From NCBI GenBank assembly GCA_029259815.1, contig JAJDEJ010000041.1, positions 1 through 40,939 of the forward strand: a stretch of DNA of 40,939 nt, written 5' to 3'. This document shows positions 33,565-40,939 of this stretch, in pieces; positions within the stretch are counted from its first letter, which is position 1, and each line of letters begins with the position of its first letter. The notes below the pieces were generated by a model. That model was not told the DNA's origin. It saw only the letters and a list, made by a program, of their open reading frames with translations, and did no database searches. The translations under genes were made by a program, and so were the position numbers. Origin of the DNA: Planctomycetaceae bacterium. Its GTDB lineage: Bacteria; Planctomycetota; Planctomycetia; Planctomycetales; Planctomycetaceae.

Positions 33565-33876
33565 TTAGCGGGACCGGACGGCCCCTGTTGGGAAGGAAGT
33601 TGAGGTGGGTTGAGGAACGAATTCTTCTCAGTAGCGGCTGTTGCCGCCTGAGTATCGAGACAAAACCTCGGGGACGATCCCGTGACGTTTTCGGGCCGCC
33701 GCTCGCAACAGCGGTGAGAACTCGGCGTTGCTGCGCCGATCCTCAGCAGGCCCCAAGCAAAACCAGAGGAATGGCCGTTTGAGTACGGCCGTGGCAACGA
33801 GACAAGGCTCGATTGGAAAGTGGGCATTCTGGTTTGCTGAACGTTCTGAATCATGGTCGCGAGAGCGTGTTCCTTT
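33565..33876 (-). pseudogene. Coding-like stretch after the coupling protein, no start codon
   Basis: Directly after the TAG that ends the coupling-protein C-half, the same frame continues with protein-like sequence (CLVATAVLKRPFLWFCLGPA, EFSPLLRAAARKRHGIVPEV) to a TGA at 33628-33630, and then to a TAA at 33565-33567. There is no ATG or GTG in this part of the frame. A different frame has an ATG at 33854 but looks less like protein. This is either a decayed gene or sequence reached by unusual translation. Confidence 0.4.
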
Positions 33877-34989
33877 CTATGGTGTTGACTTTGGTCGATT
33901 ACCGATCGTGTGGGTTCGCGCTCGGTTCGTTGGCAGCGGAGATGCTGCGGTCGGAGCCGTTGGTTTCGGTTTCAATGGGACTCTTGATTGCGAAGGAGGT
34001 GGCGGTGAGGACGGCGGTGGTCCAGTGTTGATGAACGTCCCGAACCCCTGAGCTGGCCATGCCATTCCGCACGCGGTTTCGTAAGCATTCTTGCTTTCAT
34101 GGAACATCGTCCGCCCGGCGAAGATCATGTCTCCGTAGCAGGCGTAGTCATCGTTATCAGTGATGCGTACGAGCATCCGCCGTGGATCGCTTCCGACTTC
34201 AGAGATCAGGTTCGGTGAGACTCGGTCGGTGACGTGTTCGTTCCGGCTGACGCTACTTCCGTTTGGTCCGAAGGTTTTCGTCTTCAGGTGAACGATGTGC
34301 TGACCACCGAGTCGCTGCATTTGCTCGCGACCTTCGCGATCCGTGGATTGCATCCAGATCTGGAGCGATGTGTTGCCCTCGATGATGGGGCGCATATCGC
34401 AATCCGGCTTGACGAGCTGCGATGAGGTCTGGTTTGCGAGAATGACACCGATTCCGAGTCCGCGTGCCTGAGTGAGCAGTGGCTCCAAGTCACCGGAGAC
34501 GGCTTCGCCGAACTCGTCAATGACAAGGACCACTTTGGTGCGACGCTGCTTGGCGGCGTATGCGGCACTCAACAGGGATGAAAGCACGATGCGCGCGACT
34601 TCACCGGCAATGAAGCCGTTTGCGATAACTGGCAACGCGAAGTGGTAGTGGTGCGGCGACTTGAAGGCTTCAGCAAAGTCGATGGCCGTATCAAGAACCT
34701 GCTGCGGATGTTGCCCGTAGTCATTGAGCGCGGGCAGGTCTGCCAGTCGCTTGATGATCAGAAGCACATGTGCGCCGTCTCGCTTGGATTCCGGGTTCAA
34801 CTCCCAAGGCTTGGCATGGCGTATGGCGTCTTCAGTGTGCTCACGAAACTCGGCCCAACTGGCGATATCGGGATGCCGGGTGAGGACGAAAAACGCCAAC
34901 TCAAAAGCCGCATCGCGGAAATAGCTCTGCCCGAATGCTTGCGAGTACGAGACGGACAGTGCGGAGAGCACGACTCCGGCTCGTTGCAC
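33877..34989 (-). CDS. Conjugative coupling ATPase, C-terminal half (Walker B part)
   Basis: 370 codons of a VirD4/TraD/TraG-like or FtsK/HerA-type ATPase. It has KVVLVIDEFGEAV (Walker B, about 152-164), ARGLGIGVILANQTSSQL (the Gln sensor motif) and IWMQSTDREGREQMQRLGG. The tail is Pro-rich (GPPPSSPPPPSQSRVPLKPK). There is no Walker A. It begins at a GTG without a ribosome binding site, 15 bases after the TGA that ends the N-half, and both halves are in one frame. Coupling ATPases feed DNA-relaxase complexes to a conjugation channel. Function here needs either readthrough of the TGA or assembly from two chains. Confidence 0.8.
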   Translation of the reverse strand: MQRAGVVLSALSVSYSQAFGQSYFRDAAFELAFFVLTRHPDIASWAEFREHTEDAIRHAKPWELNPESKRDGAHVLLIIKRLADLPALNDYGQHPQQVLDTAIDFAEAFKSPHHYHFALPVIANGFIAGEVARIVLSSLLSAAYAAKQRRTKVVLVIDEFGEAVSGDLEPLLTQARGLGIGVILANQTSSQLVKPDCDMRPIIEGNTSLQIWMQSTDREGREQMQRLGGQHIVHLKTKTFGPNGSSVSRNEHVTDRVSPNLISEVGSDPRRMLVRITDNDDYACYGDMIFAGRTMFHESKNAYETACGMAWPAQGFGTFINTGPPPSSPPPPSQSRVPLKPKPTAPTAASPLPTNRARTHTIGNRPKSTP

Positions 34990-35004
34990 CGCAGGAAGAT
35001 TCTG

Positions 35005-36276
35005 TCACCACTCCTGCCCAAAGATGTTAAACAGGTGGGTGCTTTCGCCGTGATTGAGAGTGAAATGCTTGAGCGGGAAACGGCTCTTCTTCACTCGCTC
35101 GGCGTACGCATTGGCATCCTTGATCGTCGCGAGCGTTTCATGCGTGATTGACTTGAGATCGATGTGGATGAGTGAGACTGTGCCTCGACGGACAATCTGG
35201 TCAAGCAGCAACCGCAGAAAGGCCGTCTTTCCACTTCCTGTCTTGCCGACGATCCATGCGTGCGTGAACAGCTTCTTGAATGGATAGAGAATGGGAGACC
35301 TGTCATAGTCGACCATGCCCAGCCACAGGCTCCGCTTCTCGATCGAGTCCGAGGACTTCCACATGCCGCTCAGCATTCGGCCCCAGTGAGCCGGTGCCAT
35401 CTGCTTGCTCTTGAGTGCATACGCCTTTCCGGCAAATGAGGCCGTGAAAAGAAACGCCGCACCGATCGTCAGCGTGAGGCCAGCAAACGGGACGCCCAGA
35501 AACAGATGTACGAGAGTGGGAAGCGTGAACGGGGTTCCCAACATCTGTCCTGCCGATTCGATCATCTCAGGAACTGAGACGAGACACCCAGCGTAGGTGA
35601 GACAGAAGACCAGCGCAGTCAGGCGAATCAACCGAGTACGGTAATCTCCGACAGGACTTCGGAAAATGCCGGGAACATCCACACGGCAGCGGTTGTAGGT
35701 GAGATAGCTGACAAGGGCATCGATGTACCCAGCGATCAATGGTGCGGGTTTCAGACCGCGAGGCAAACGCCGATGCGCTCGGAATTCGCGAACCGTTCTC
35801 GCATCGAGCATTCCGATCGAGGCTCGCTGAAGGGTGTGCTGACGAAACCGGAGGGATTCTCGGACAAGCCAAACCGAGAGAAAGGCATGAACTGCGTAGC
35901 GATACGGCTCCAGCAGCGTGACTGTGAAGTAGGCGGAGAGTGCGAAACCACCGATGATCAGCAGTGACATCCAGCCACTCTCATCAACTTGGAGCAGTGC
36001 TGTAAGCAAGAAGCAAAGTACGATGAAAATGATGACACAGGTGGCACCGTCCGGCCCCACGTCGTTCGTGACAAATCCGTAACACCCTGTTGCACCCAGG
36101 CAGACGCCGATGAGAACGCCAAGTAGTATCAATGCGTGCCGCAGATCTTGTTCCCTTGAATGGGTAACAACCGGGAACATGATTGCTGGCCGAGTGGCTG
36201 GCAACTGGCGACGATTAGGAGGATGGTTCAGCGGATTGGTTGTTGCTGAAGGAACGTGCAGATCGGTGGCACTCAT
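35005..36276 (-). CDS. Conjugative coupling ATPase, N-terminal half (membrane and Walker A part)
   Basis: A 423-residue protein with about four to six membrane segments (ALILLGVLIGVCLGATGCY, VIIFIVLCFLLTALL, LIRLTALVFCLTYAGCLV, GLTLTIGAAFLFTASF) and Walker A in HAWIVGKTGSGKTAFLRLLL (344-351). It stops at HLFNIFGQEW, mid-domain, where the family continues. The next codon is TGA (35005-35007), and QNLPAVQRAGVVLSA follows in frame. AGGAG lies eight bases before the ATG at 36276. It is fourth-layer machinery of a conjugative or mobilisable element together with the replication-relaxation-like genes 11 bases upstream. Confidence 0.82.
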   Translation of the reverse strand: MSATDLHVPSATTNPLNHPPNRRQLPATRPAIMFPVVTHSREQDLRHALILLGVLIGVCLGATGCYGFVTNDVGPDGATCVIIFIVLCFLLTALLQVDESGWMSLLIIGGFALSAYFTVTLLEPYRYAVHAFLSVWLVRESLRFRQHTLQRASIGMLDARTVREFRAHRRLPRGLKPAPLIAGYIDALVSYLTYNRCRVDVPGIFRSPVGDYRTRLIRLTALVFCLTYAGCLVSVPEMIESAGQMLGTPFTLPTLVHLFLGVPFAGLTLTIGAAFLFTASFAGKAYALKSKQMAPAHWGRMLSGMWKSSDSIEKRSLWLGMVDYDRSPILYPFKKLFTHAWIVGKTGSGKTAFLRLLLDQIVRRGTVSLIHIDLKSITHETLATIKDANAYAERVKKSRFPLKHFTLNHGESTHLFNIFGQEW

Positions 36277-36286
36277 TTGAGCGCTC

Positions 36287-36961
36287 CTAGATGAAGTGAA
36301 TGAGTTCGGGATAGTTCGCCGTCAAGACTTCGACGCGCAGTCGCTGCTCTTGCGCCTCGGCCTGAAGTGCGAGTTCCTGATGATCGGTGGCCGTGATGAC
36401 GACAAACAGGAATCGCCCCTCCTCGATGAGGCGGCGAAACTCGAAGTGCTGTGAGTAGCGATAGAGCTGGTCGGATAACTTGGCGACGACGTGCTCCGCT
36501 CGCGCACGATGCTCAACGCGGATACTTACCAGTCGGTTGTTCTCCCAGAGATAAGCCCATTGCAGGAGCGACTCCGGGAACCAGGGAAGTCGGCTTAGCA
36601 ACTCGTGCGGAAAGAGCCGTTTACGCGGTCGCACATCCATTGAGGTATAGGCGAGTGCGCCGATTTCATAAGGCAAACGCTGGGCACCAAGTTTCTCCGT
36701 TCGGGTTCTGGGAAAGCCCCAACGCTTTACGGATTCCGGCCCCAAGCGGTAGTAGTGCTCATTCCGCAACAGGCGATACTTCGCGAGGAAGCCCCGGCGA
36801 ACGAGTCGAGTGAGAACTTTGCGACTCGTGTCGACACTGCGCCCCGCAAAGTACAACTCATGGAGCACGCACGGGAGACTGATGAAGTTACGAGCCAAGT
36901 GCATCAGCACGCAATTCTCGCGGCGATTATCAAGGTCCGGTTTGTGGTATTTCCTGATCAT
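36287..36961 (-). CDS. Replication-relaxation-like winged-helix protein 2
   Basis: A 224-residue protein. The N-terminal winged helix is LHELYFAGRSVDTSRKVLTR then RGFLAKYRLLRNEHYYRLG. The C-terminal part (WAYLWENNRLVSIRVEHRAR and FLFVVITATDHQELALQAEA) resembles the nuclease-like half of the replication-relaxation family found in mobile elements of several phyla, but without an obvious intact acidic/Lys active site. The ATG at 36961 lies four bases past the upstream stop, so it belongs to the same operon. It probably acts in DNA processing for transfer or in plasmid-like replication; this is inference. Confidence 0.65.
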   Translation of the reverse strand: MIRKYHKPDLDNRRENCVLMHLARNFISLPCVLHELYFAGRSVDTSRKVLTRLVRRGFLAKYRLLRNEHYYRLGPESVKRWGFPRTRTEKLGAQRLPYEIGALAYTSMDVRPRKRLFPHELLSRLPWFPESLLQWAYLWENNRLVSIRVEHRARAEHVVAKLSDQLYRYSQHFEFRRLIEEGRFLFVVITATDHQELALQAEAQEQRLRVEVLTANYPELIHFI

Positions 36962-36965
36962 GGCA

Positions 36966-37595
36966 TCAAAAGAGGTAGTAGGGGAGCTGCCGCTCCGAGA
37001 CGTGGTTGTGAAAGTGCGCAACCCGATTGGTCCGGTAGCTGCCCGCATACTCAACGGCAGCAATGGCGCTGTCACCATCGAAGAGCAAGGCGTCTTCAAC
37101 TCCCTCGCCGTGACCACGGTCCGGCGCAAAGATGTCCTCGCCCACAAAGCGAAGATGAGGCCATCGCTGGCGGCAATAGCGGTAGGTCACCAGCAGCGCA
37201 AGGTCATGGGTGGCGTGGTGCTTTTTGAGATTACTGCGGGGTGACAGGCCGAACATCGCGAGCAACTTCCGGTTTGCTGTATAGACCGTCGTTTGCCGAA
37301 TCGGTCGGTCGGCCCAGCGCTGTTGAGCTGCGTAGGCAATTGCTCCAAACTCCGGAGGCGGATCGCCAACCTGCCACTCGCAAAGTGGCTGGTGAATGGC
37401 CGGAATCTCTGAGGCCCACACCGTTAACCGGTTGAGAAATCGTCCCTCCACCAGACGGTTGAGCCGTTTGTGTGCTGTCGATTCACTGATGGAGTGCTCA
37501 ATCGCCTCGTAGCGCGCGGTTGTTGTCCGGTAGCAATGAGCAAGTGGCTCAAGGATCAGCCAATCGCGAGGCTGGAGTTCAGGTTGGTACTGCAT
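36966..37595 (-). CDS. Replication-relaxation-like winged-helix protein 1
   Basis: A 209-residue protein beginning MQYQPELQPRDWLILEPLAH. The winged helix has SESTAHKRLNRLVEGRFLNR and a wing leading to AIAYAAQQRWADRP. The C-terminal half has HDLALLVTYRYCRQRWPHLR, GVEDALLFDGDSAIAAVEYA and RTNRVAHFHNHV, matching the (P)DALL...alEyE...R pattern of replication-relaxation proteins. It resembles its downstream neighbour in layout, so the two may be ancient paralogues. It is the first gene of the leftward operon that includes the coupling ATPase. Confidence 0.68.
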   Translation of the reverse strand: MQYQPELQPRDWLILEPLAHCYRTTTARYEAIEHSISESTAHKRLNRLVEGRFLNRLTVWASEIPAIHQPLCEWQVGDPPPEFGAIAYAAQQRWADRPIRQTTVYTANRKLLAMFGLSPRSNLKKHHATHDLALLVTYRYCRQRWPHLRFVGEDIFAPDRGHGEGVEDALLFDGDSAIAAVEYAGSYRTNRVAHFHNHVSERQLPYYLF

Positions 37596-37623
37596 TTTTC
37601 ATTGTCTATTGAGGAAGGAAAGA

Positions 37624-37653
37624 AGTCGCAGCGGCCTCCGTGCCGCTGCGACT
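37624..37653 (-). terminator. Terminator of the Hsp70-VWA/GrpE-like operon
   Basis: An 11-base perfect stem AGTCGCAGCGG (37624-37634) with complement 37643-37653 around an 8-base loop, followed on the reverse strand by a T/C-rich tail (TCTTTCCTTCC). It lies 11 bases past the GrpE-like stop and separates this operon from the transfer operon. Confidence 0.8.
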
Positions 37654-37663
37654 GGTTTCAGGG

Positions 37664-38458
37664 CTACGGTTTGTCATCGAAGAGCGATGACTCGTTGCCA
37701 AAGATGTCAGCAGTTCCGCTCAGGGGAGCGATTGGTTTCGGTCCCCTGTCGTTCTGCCGATCAGGTTCTGCTTCATCGAGTGAAGTGTAGGCAACAACCT
37801 CAGCCACTTCGATCCGCTCCATGCCGTAGGCGCTCTTCCAAGCAAAGAGCGGCTTCAGGCATGCTCGCACGGTGTTGACCAGAGCCGGGTCAGACGCCGT
37901 GAGCTGCCTCACCACCTTGTGCCGTGACGAATCCAGCGGAGTGCCTTCCGCGATTTCCTCAACAGTGACATCCAGCAAACGAAGCGTTTGTCGCTGACTG
38001 GCGAGTATGCGGGTGAAACCGGCAATGATGTCGTCACGAACAGCGGTTGGAAGTTGTCGGCGAGACGAACACCGTCGGATTTCACTGAATGTGTCGGCGT
38101 ACTCCCGGATCGCCGTTTGAATGGCAGGCTCAAACTTCTGGTCGCCGCCGCTGACCAGAATCGCCCGCGTGAGATCCTGAACGGTGGCTTCACTCGCTGC
38201 CGCTGGCTTCGCGCAGTCCGTCAGCAAGAATCGAATGTAGGCGAGAAGCTGATGCAGCGTTGCCAGCAGGTGCTCCACGGCCTGCTCGCGGCTTGTCGGT
38301 GACAGTTGAACCGCGTCCAGATCGTCATCGGATAACGACGTCGCTTGAAGTGCTGCATGCAGTTGCCCGAAGTGCATGTTGAACCACGGGGCGAGTTCTT
38401 GAACGGTTCGTGGAGCCTTGCCGGAACCGCCGTCCTTCTTCTTGGCTGGCGTTTTCAT
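37664..38458 (-). CDS. GrpE-like nucleotide exchange factor homologue
   Basis: A 264-residue protein. The middle is helical (REQAVEHLLATLHQLLAYIR to IIAGFTRILASQRQTLRLLD). Residues ~170-226 match the GrpE beta domain pattern: EGTPLDSSRHKVVRQL, then NTVRACLKPLFAWKSAYGME and RIEVAEVVAYTS, corresponding to GxpfDpxxHeAv...tVxxvxxxGy...lRpAxVxV. GrpE releases ADP from Hsp70. The ATG shares its A with the stop of the Hsp70-VWA gene (TGATG), so the two proteins are made together, which strongly supports pairing. The N-terminal ~90 residues and the acidic tail (DIFGNESSLFDDK) are specific to this protein. No DnaJ-like gene is seen. Confidence 0.68.
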   Translation of the reverse strand: MKTPAKKKDGGSGKAPRTVQELAPWFNMHFGQLHAALQATSLSDDDLDAVQLSPTSREQAVEHLLATLHQLLAYIRFLLTDCAKPAAASEATVQDLTRAILVSGGDQKFEPAIQTAIREYADTFSEIRRCSSRRQLPTAVRDDIIAGFTRILASQRQTLRLLDVTVEEIAEGTPLDSSRHKVVRQLTASDPALVNTVRACLKPLFAWKSAYGMERIEVAEVVAYTSLDEAEPDRQNDRGPKPIAPLSGTADIFGNESSLFDDKP

Positions 38459-40713
38459 CAGGCTGCCTCCTCGTCTTCGATCTCGTTCCAGTCCTCATCC
38501 CGTTCGTATCCCCAGTCATCTAAATTGGAGTGATCCTCTTCGCTGGCATCCGCCGTACCACTGCCAGTCCAGATGAGTTGAGCAACACTCTGAAACGCAC
38601 CGAGAATGTCCTCGGGGCATTCGGCATCGAAGTAGTCCTCACGCGTCGAGGCCAAGTCGACCAGCCACGGACGGTTGACATCGTCTCCAATGCCAACGGT
38701 AATCAGCCGGGTCGACTGCTTGAGGGAGTTCGCGGCAGCAACAGCACTTGCCGGATAGTTGGGAATACCGTCGGTAAACAGCACAGCAATCAGCTGGTCT
38801 TCTGTTCGCTCCGACGGCAGCGTTTTTTCCGCGAGCTGCAAGCCAGCGCCTAACGGCGTACCACCACAAGCGAACAGGGACTCGATAGCCTGCTCCAGTT
38901 GGCGAACATTATTTGTTGTCGCACACTCAAGACATGCCTCTAGAAGTGCCCCATTGGGAAAGCGAATGATGGCGACATTCGCTCCCCGTTCCGTGGCAAG
39001 TTGCACGAACTTTGTCGCGCCGCGTTTGAGCATCTGAACTTTGTCACCGTGCATGCTTCCTGAACAGTCGAGCACGAGAGCAATCTGATGCTGCATAGAT
39101 TGTTGAGCCGAACTAGTCGCACCATGCTCCATCAACAAAGGAATTGTCAGAGGCTCCACCTGCGGCAGATTTGTCGGACGAATAAGTAATCGCAAGTTGC
39201 GATTGGGATCTGCTTTGATGCCGACAACAATGTCGTGCTCTCCATCGGGGAAGCCGTCCAATGGAGCGGTTACCGATTGGAGACGAACTGTTTCTGTCTC
39301 AGTCAGAAATGTCTCACGACCGTGGACAACGGACGCCCGCACCCCGGATTTGCAGACAAACGGGTCACAAATCAAAGTCTTTCTTCCACCGACAGTACTG
39401 ATCTGAAATCCAGCACGTTCCATGTAGAGACCATCGGGAGGAAGAATCTGGCCGGGTTCGACCATCAGAATGTTGCGGTAGCCCTTAAGCGAAGGGTCGA
39501 ACACACGGAACCCAAGACCAGTCTCGTGTGACTGTGATGCGTCGTCTTGGTGGTAGGCATGCTCAGCCGCACCACCAGAGACAATATGTTCAGAATCGGT
39601 GCAGACGAGAATTTCGGAGACTGACCGTGCCATCGTCTCCGCCATTGCTTCTCGAAGACCGGGAAGTCGCGAAGACCCTCCGACAAGCATCGGATGGTCG
39701 ACATCAGAGAATGAGAACTGTGTTCCCTCCAGGGCATTGGCAATGCACTCTTTGAACCGCTCAACCAGCGGCTGCCAGAGTTGCGCCGCTTCTTCTCGGG
39801 TGAAGGAGAATGTTCTGCGGCCTTTGGGAAACTCGACCGGGACTGTCACCTCATCCAGAACGGAGAGCTTTTTCTTGGCATCTTCTGCCGCCATCCAGAC
39901 GGCCATGATTTGCGGTCGACGGCGCGGCTTCACATCCCGAAGATTCAGTCCGCCTTTCCCATAAACGCCGTCCCACGAGATGTGGTTCTTCTTGGCAATG
40001 GCTTCGGCCAACGCATTCGTAAAGTCGTGGCCAGCCATGTAGCCATCACCGCTGGCGGCAGCGACTTGGTCAAAGACTCCCCGGTTGTACTTGCAAGCCG
40101 TACAGTCAGTTGTCCCTGCACCGACATCAACCACAAGGATCAGATCGCCATCACAGAGCTGGATTTGGCTCTCGCGGGCGACCCGACGGACGGCCGCTAT
40201 CGGTTCTGCGATGGAACCATCGAAGTGCCTGAATCCGCCCTTGCGGATGGCTTCCTCGTATGCCGTTTGCTCCTGGATGGACCAATTCGACGGCACCGTA
40301 AAGGTAATTCCGAGCTCATCCTCAGAGTATTTCGTCCCGCCGAAGGCAGCATGGTCCTTGAGTTCGGGCCGGGCAGCCACGAGCAACTTGATGAAGTAGG
40401 CGATGAACTTCGCCAGAATCTCCACTGGACTAAACTTGCCTCCACAGTAGAGTTTTTCGTGAGCCGACTCAGGGAGGTTCCGCTTCATGTGGGTCGCGAG
40501 ATTGTCATTCTTGTCGTTATATGACCGAAGGACGGCATCACTTCCGAAGTACCATTCGTCGTTCGCTTCGTCCCAGTAGGCGATCGTCGGAATCTGTGAT
40601 CCGTCGAAGGGCGATTCGATGGGAGTGAGTTTCTTACCGTCGAAGACATCGCCAGCGAGATTGGCTGAACCGAGATCGATTCCCAGACCCAGTTTTGGAT
40701 TCTTCTTTGTCAT
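38458..40713 (-). CDS. Hsp70 ATPase domain fused to a von Willebrand factor A domain
   Basis: A 751-residue fusion. Residues ~1-390 are an Hsp70/DnaK-type actin-fold ATPase: phosphate 1 GLGIDLGSANL (9-19), phosphate 2 VVDVGAGTTDC (194-204) and adenosine motif PMLVGGSSRLPGL (341-353). Residues ~400-530 are a beta-rich segment in the place of the DnaK substrate domain, with LDGFPDGEHDIVVGI. Residues ~540-715 are a VWA domain with a complete metal site: DCSGSM (Asp549, Ser551, Ser553), Thr619 in CGGTPLGAGL and Asp648 in LFTDG. The C-terminus is highly acidic. No signal peptide is seen, so it is cytosolic. GAGGA precedes the ATG by nine bases. It is coupled to the GrpE-like gene. Confidence 0.88.
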   Translation of the reverse strand: MTKKNPKLGLGIDLGSANLAGDVFDGKKLTPIESPFDGSQIPTIAYWDEANDEWYFGSDAVLRSYNDKNDNLATHMKRNLPESAHEKLYCGGKFSPVEILAKFIAYFIKLLVAARPELKDHAAFGGTKYSEDELGITFTVPSNWSIQEQTAYEEAIRKGGFRHFDGSIAEPIAAVRRVARESQIQLCDGDLILVVDVGAGTTDCTACKYNRGVFDQVAAASGDGYMAGHDFTNALAEAIAKKNHISWDGVYGKGGLNLRDVKPRRRPQIMAVWMAAEDAKKKLSVLDEVTVPVEFPKGRRTFSFTREEAAQLWQPLVERFKECIANALEGTQFSFSDVDHPMLVGGSSRLPGLREAMAETMARSVSEILVCTDSEHIVSGGAAEHAYHQDDASQSHETGLGFRVFDPSLKGYRNILMVEPGQILPPDGLYMERAGFQISTVGGRKTLICDPFVCKSGVRASVVHGRETFLTETETVRLQSVTAPLDGFPDGEHDIVVGIKADPNRNLRLLIRPTNLPQVEPLTIPLLMEHGATSSAQQSMQHQIALVLDCSGSMHGDKVQMLKRGATKFVQLATERGANVAIIRFPNGALLEACLECATTNNVRQLEQAIESLFACGGTPLGAGLQLAEKTLPSERTEDQLIAVLFTDGIPNYPASAVAAANSLKQSTRLITVGIGDDVNRPWLVDLASTREDYFDAECPEDILGAFQSVAQLIWTGSGTADASEEDHSNLDDWGYERDEDWNEIEDEEAA

Positions 40714-40815
40714 GGTTATTGTTCCTCAGTTGAGTGGAGTGTGTTGGTGGTGCCGCGCAACGTGCGCGGCGAACGTGTAGGCAGCAGTGACAGCTCTCTG
40801 CTAAGAAAGTGGGAA
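40714..40815. promoter_or_regulatory. Upstream region of the Hsp70-VWA operon
   Basis: About 100 bases between the transposase stop and the Hsp70-VWA start. A hairpin GCCGCGCA-ACG-TGCGCGGC lies at 40752-40770. It could end the transposase transcript or belong to the insertion sequence end. No clear promoter motif was identified. Confidence 0.4.
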
Positions 40816-40939
40816 TCAATTACTTCCCTGAAACTCTGGTTTGATGGTGTAGTTCCATTGTGGACATGATCTCGTTTTGTGGATGTTGAGTTGTTTCATT
40901 TCATGATCGGGCACCTTGATTTTCTTCGGGTAGTGCCGT
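40816..40939 (-). CDS. Transposase, C-terminal end only (ISAzo13-like)
   Basis: The last 40 codons of a leftward gene that enters from the right edge. It ends with KIKVPDHEMKQLNIHKTRSC and PQWNYTIKPEFQGSN, and the WNYTI(R/K)P ending is characteristic of ISAzo13-family transposases. The rest of the gene is outside the window, so intactness cannot be judged. It shows insertion sequence activity within or at the edge of the element. Confidence 0.7.
   Translation of the reverse strand, partial: RHYPKKIKVPDHEMKQLNIHKTRSCPQWNYTIKPEFQGSN

Noticed and set aside
3998-35007. Genome-wide reading of TGA as Trp
   Set aside because: TGA is the normal stop of dnaN, the sigma factor and the exporter ATPase; only two frames carry internal TGA.

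Overview
The window looks like a chromosomal segment of a planctomycete (Planctomycetota, Planctomycetales), with a tRNA-associated integrative element at its right end. This assignment is inference from gene content. It rests on an ECF sigma factor gene overlapping a Ser/Thr kinase gene, a secreted prenyltransferase-like/HEAT protein, a very short DnaA, small secreted Tyr/Pro-rich proteins of planctomycete type, and a Tat-exported TIM-barrel protein. No rRNA gene is present to confirm it.

Left part (1-11,690). A sigma factor and a truncated kinase gene run leftward. A two-gene ABC-2 exporter follows, then a probable broken gene and a secreted repeat protein. Next comes a replication cluster: dnaA, an AT-richer gap that is the best oriC candidate, dnaN, dciA (DUF721) and gyrB. 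Initiator, clamp, helicase operator and gyrase subunit are thus together. The gyrB end carries a long, nearly perfect hairpin.

Middle (11,718-31,230). A Tat-signal sugar-isomerase-like protein is followed by methyl-cycle genes: a methyltransferase and metF leftward, ahcY rightward. A condensation/wax-ester-synthase-fold acyltransferase comes next, then a lone integron-type integrase bordered by large inverted repeats and followed by small unknown ORFs. Further on are a secreted lactonase-fold beta-propeller, and a leftward set of secretin (CpaC/RcpA type), Cys-rich lipoprotein with a Gly-Phe tail and TPR lipoprotein that looks like part of a Tad pilus locus. Two small secreted proteins, an M35-type zinc peptidase, a small Cys-rich ORF and tRNA-Arg(CCT) close this part.

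Right part (31,231-40,939) is probably an integrative element in the tRNA-Arg gene. A tyrosine recombinase sits just inside the tRNA, with an excisionase-like HTH protein and a small companion. A leftward block then encodes two replication-relaxation-like winged-helix proteins, a conjugation coupling ATPase split by one in-frame TGA between its Walker A and Walker B halves, and two very small proteins ending in tandem terminators. A separate translationally coupled pair encodes an Hsp70 ATPase domain fused to a von Willebrand A domain and a GrpE-like protein. The window ends in the 3' end of a transposase gene (ISAzo13-like). The Hsp70-VWA/GrpE-like pair and the split coupling ATPase are the strongest candidates for something undescribed.
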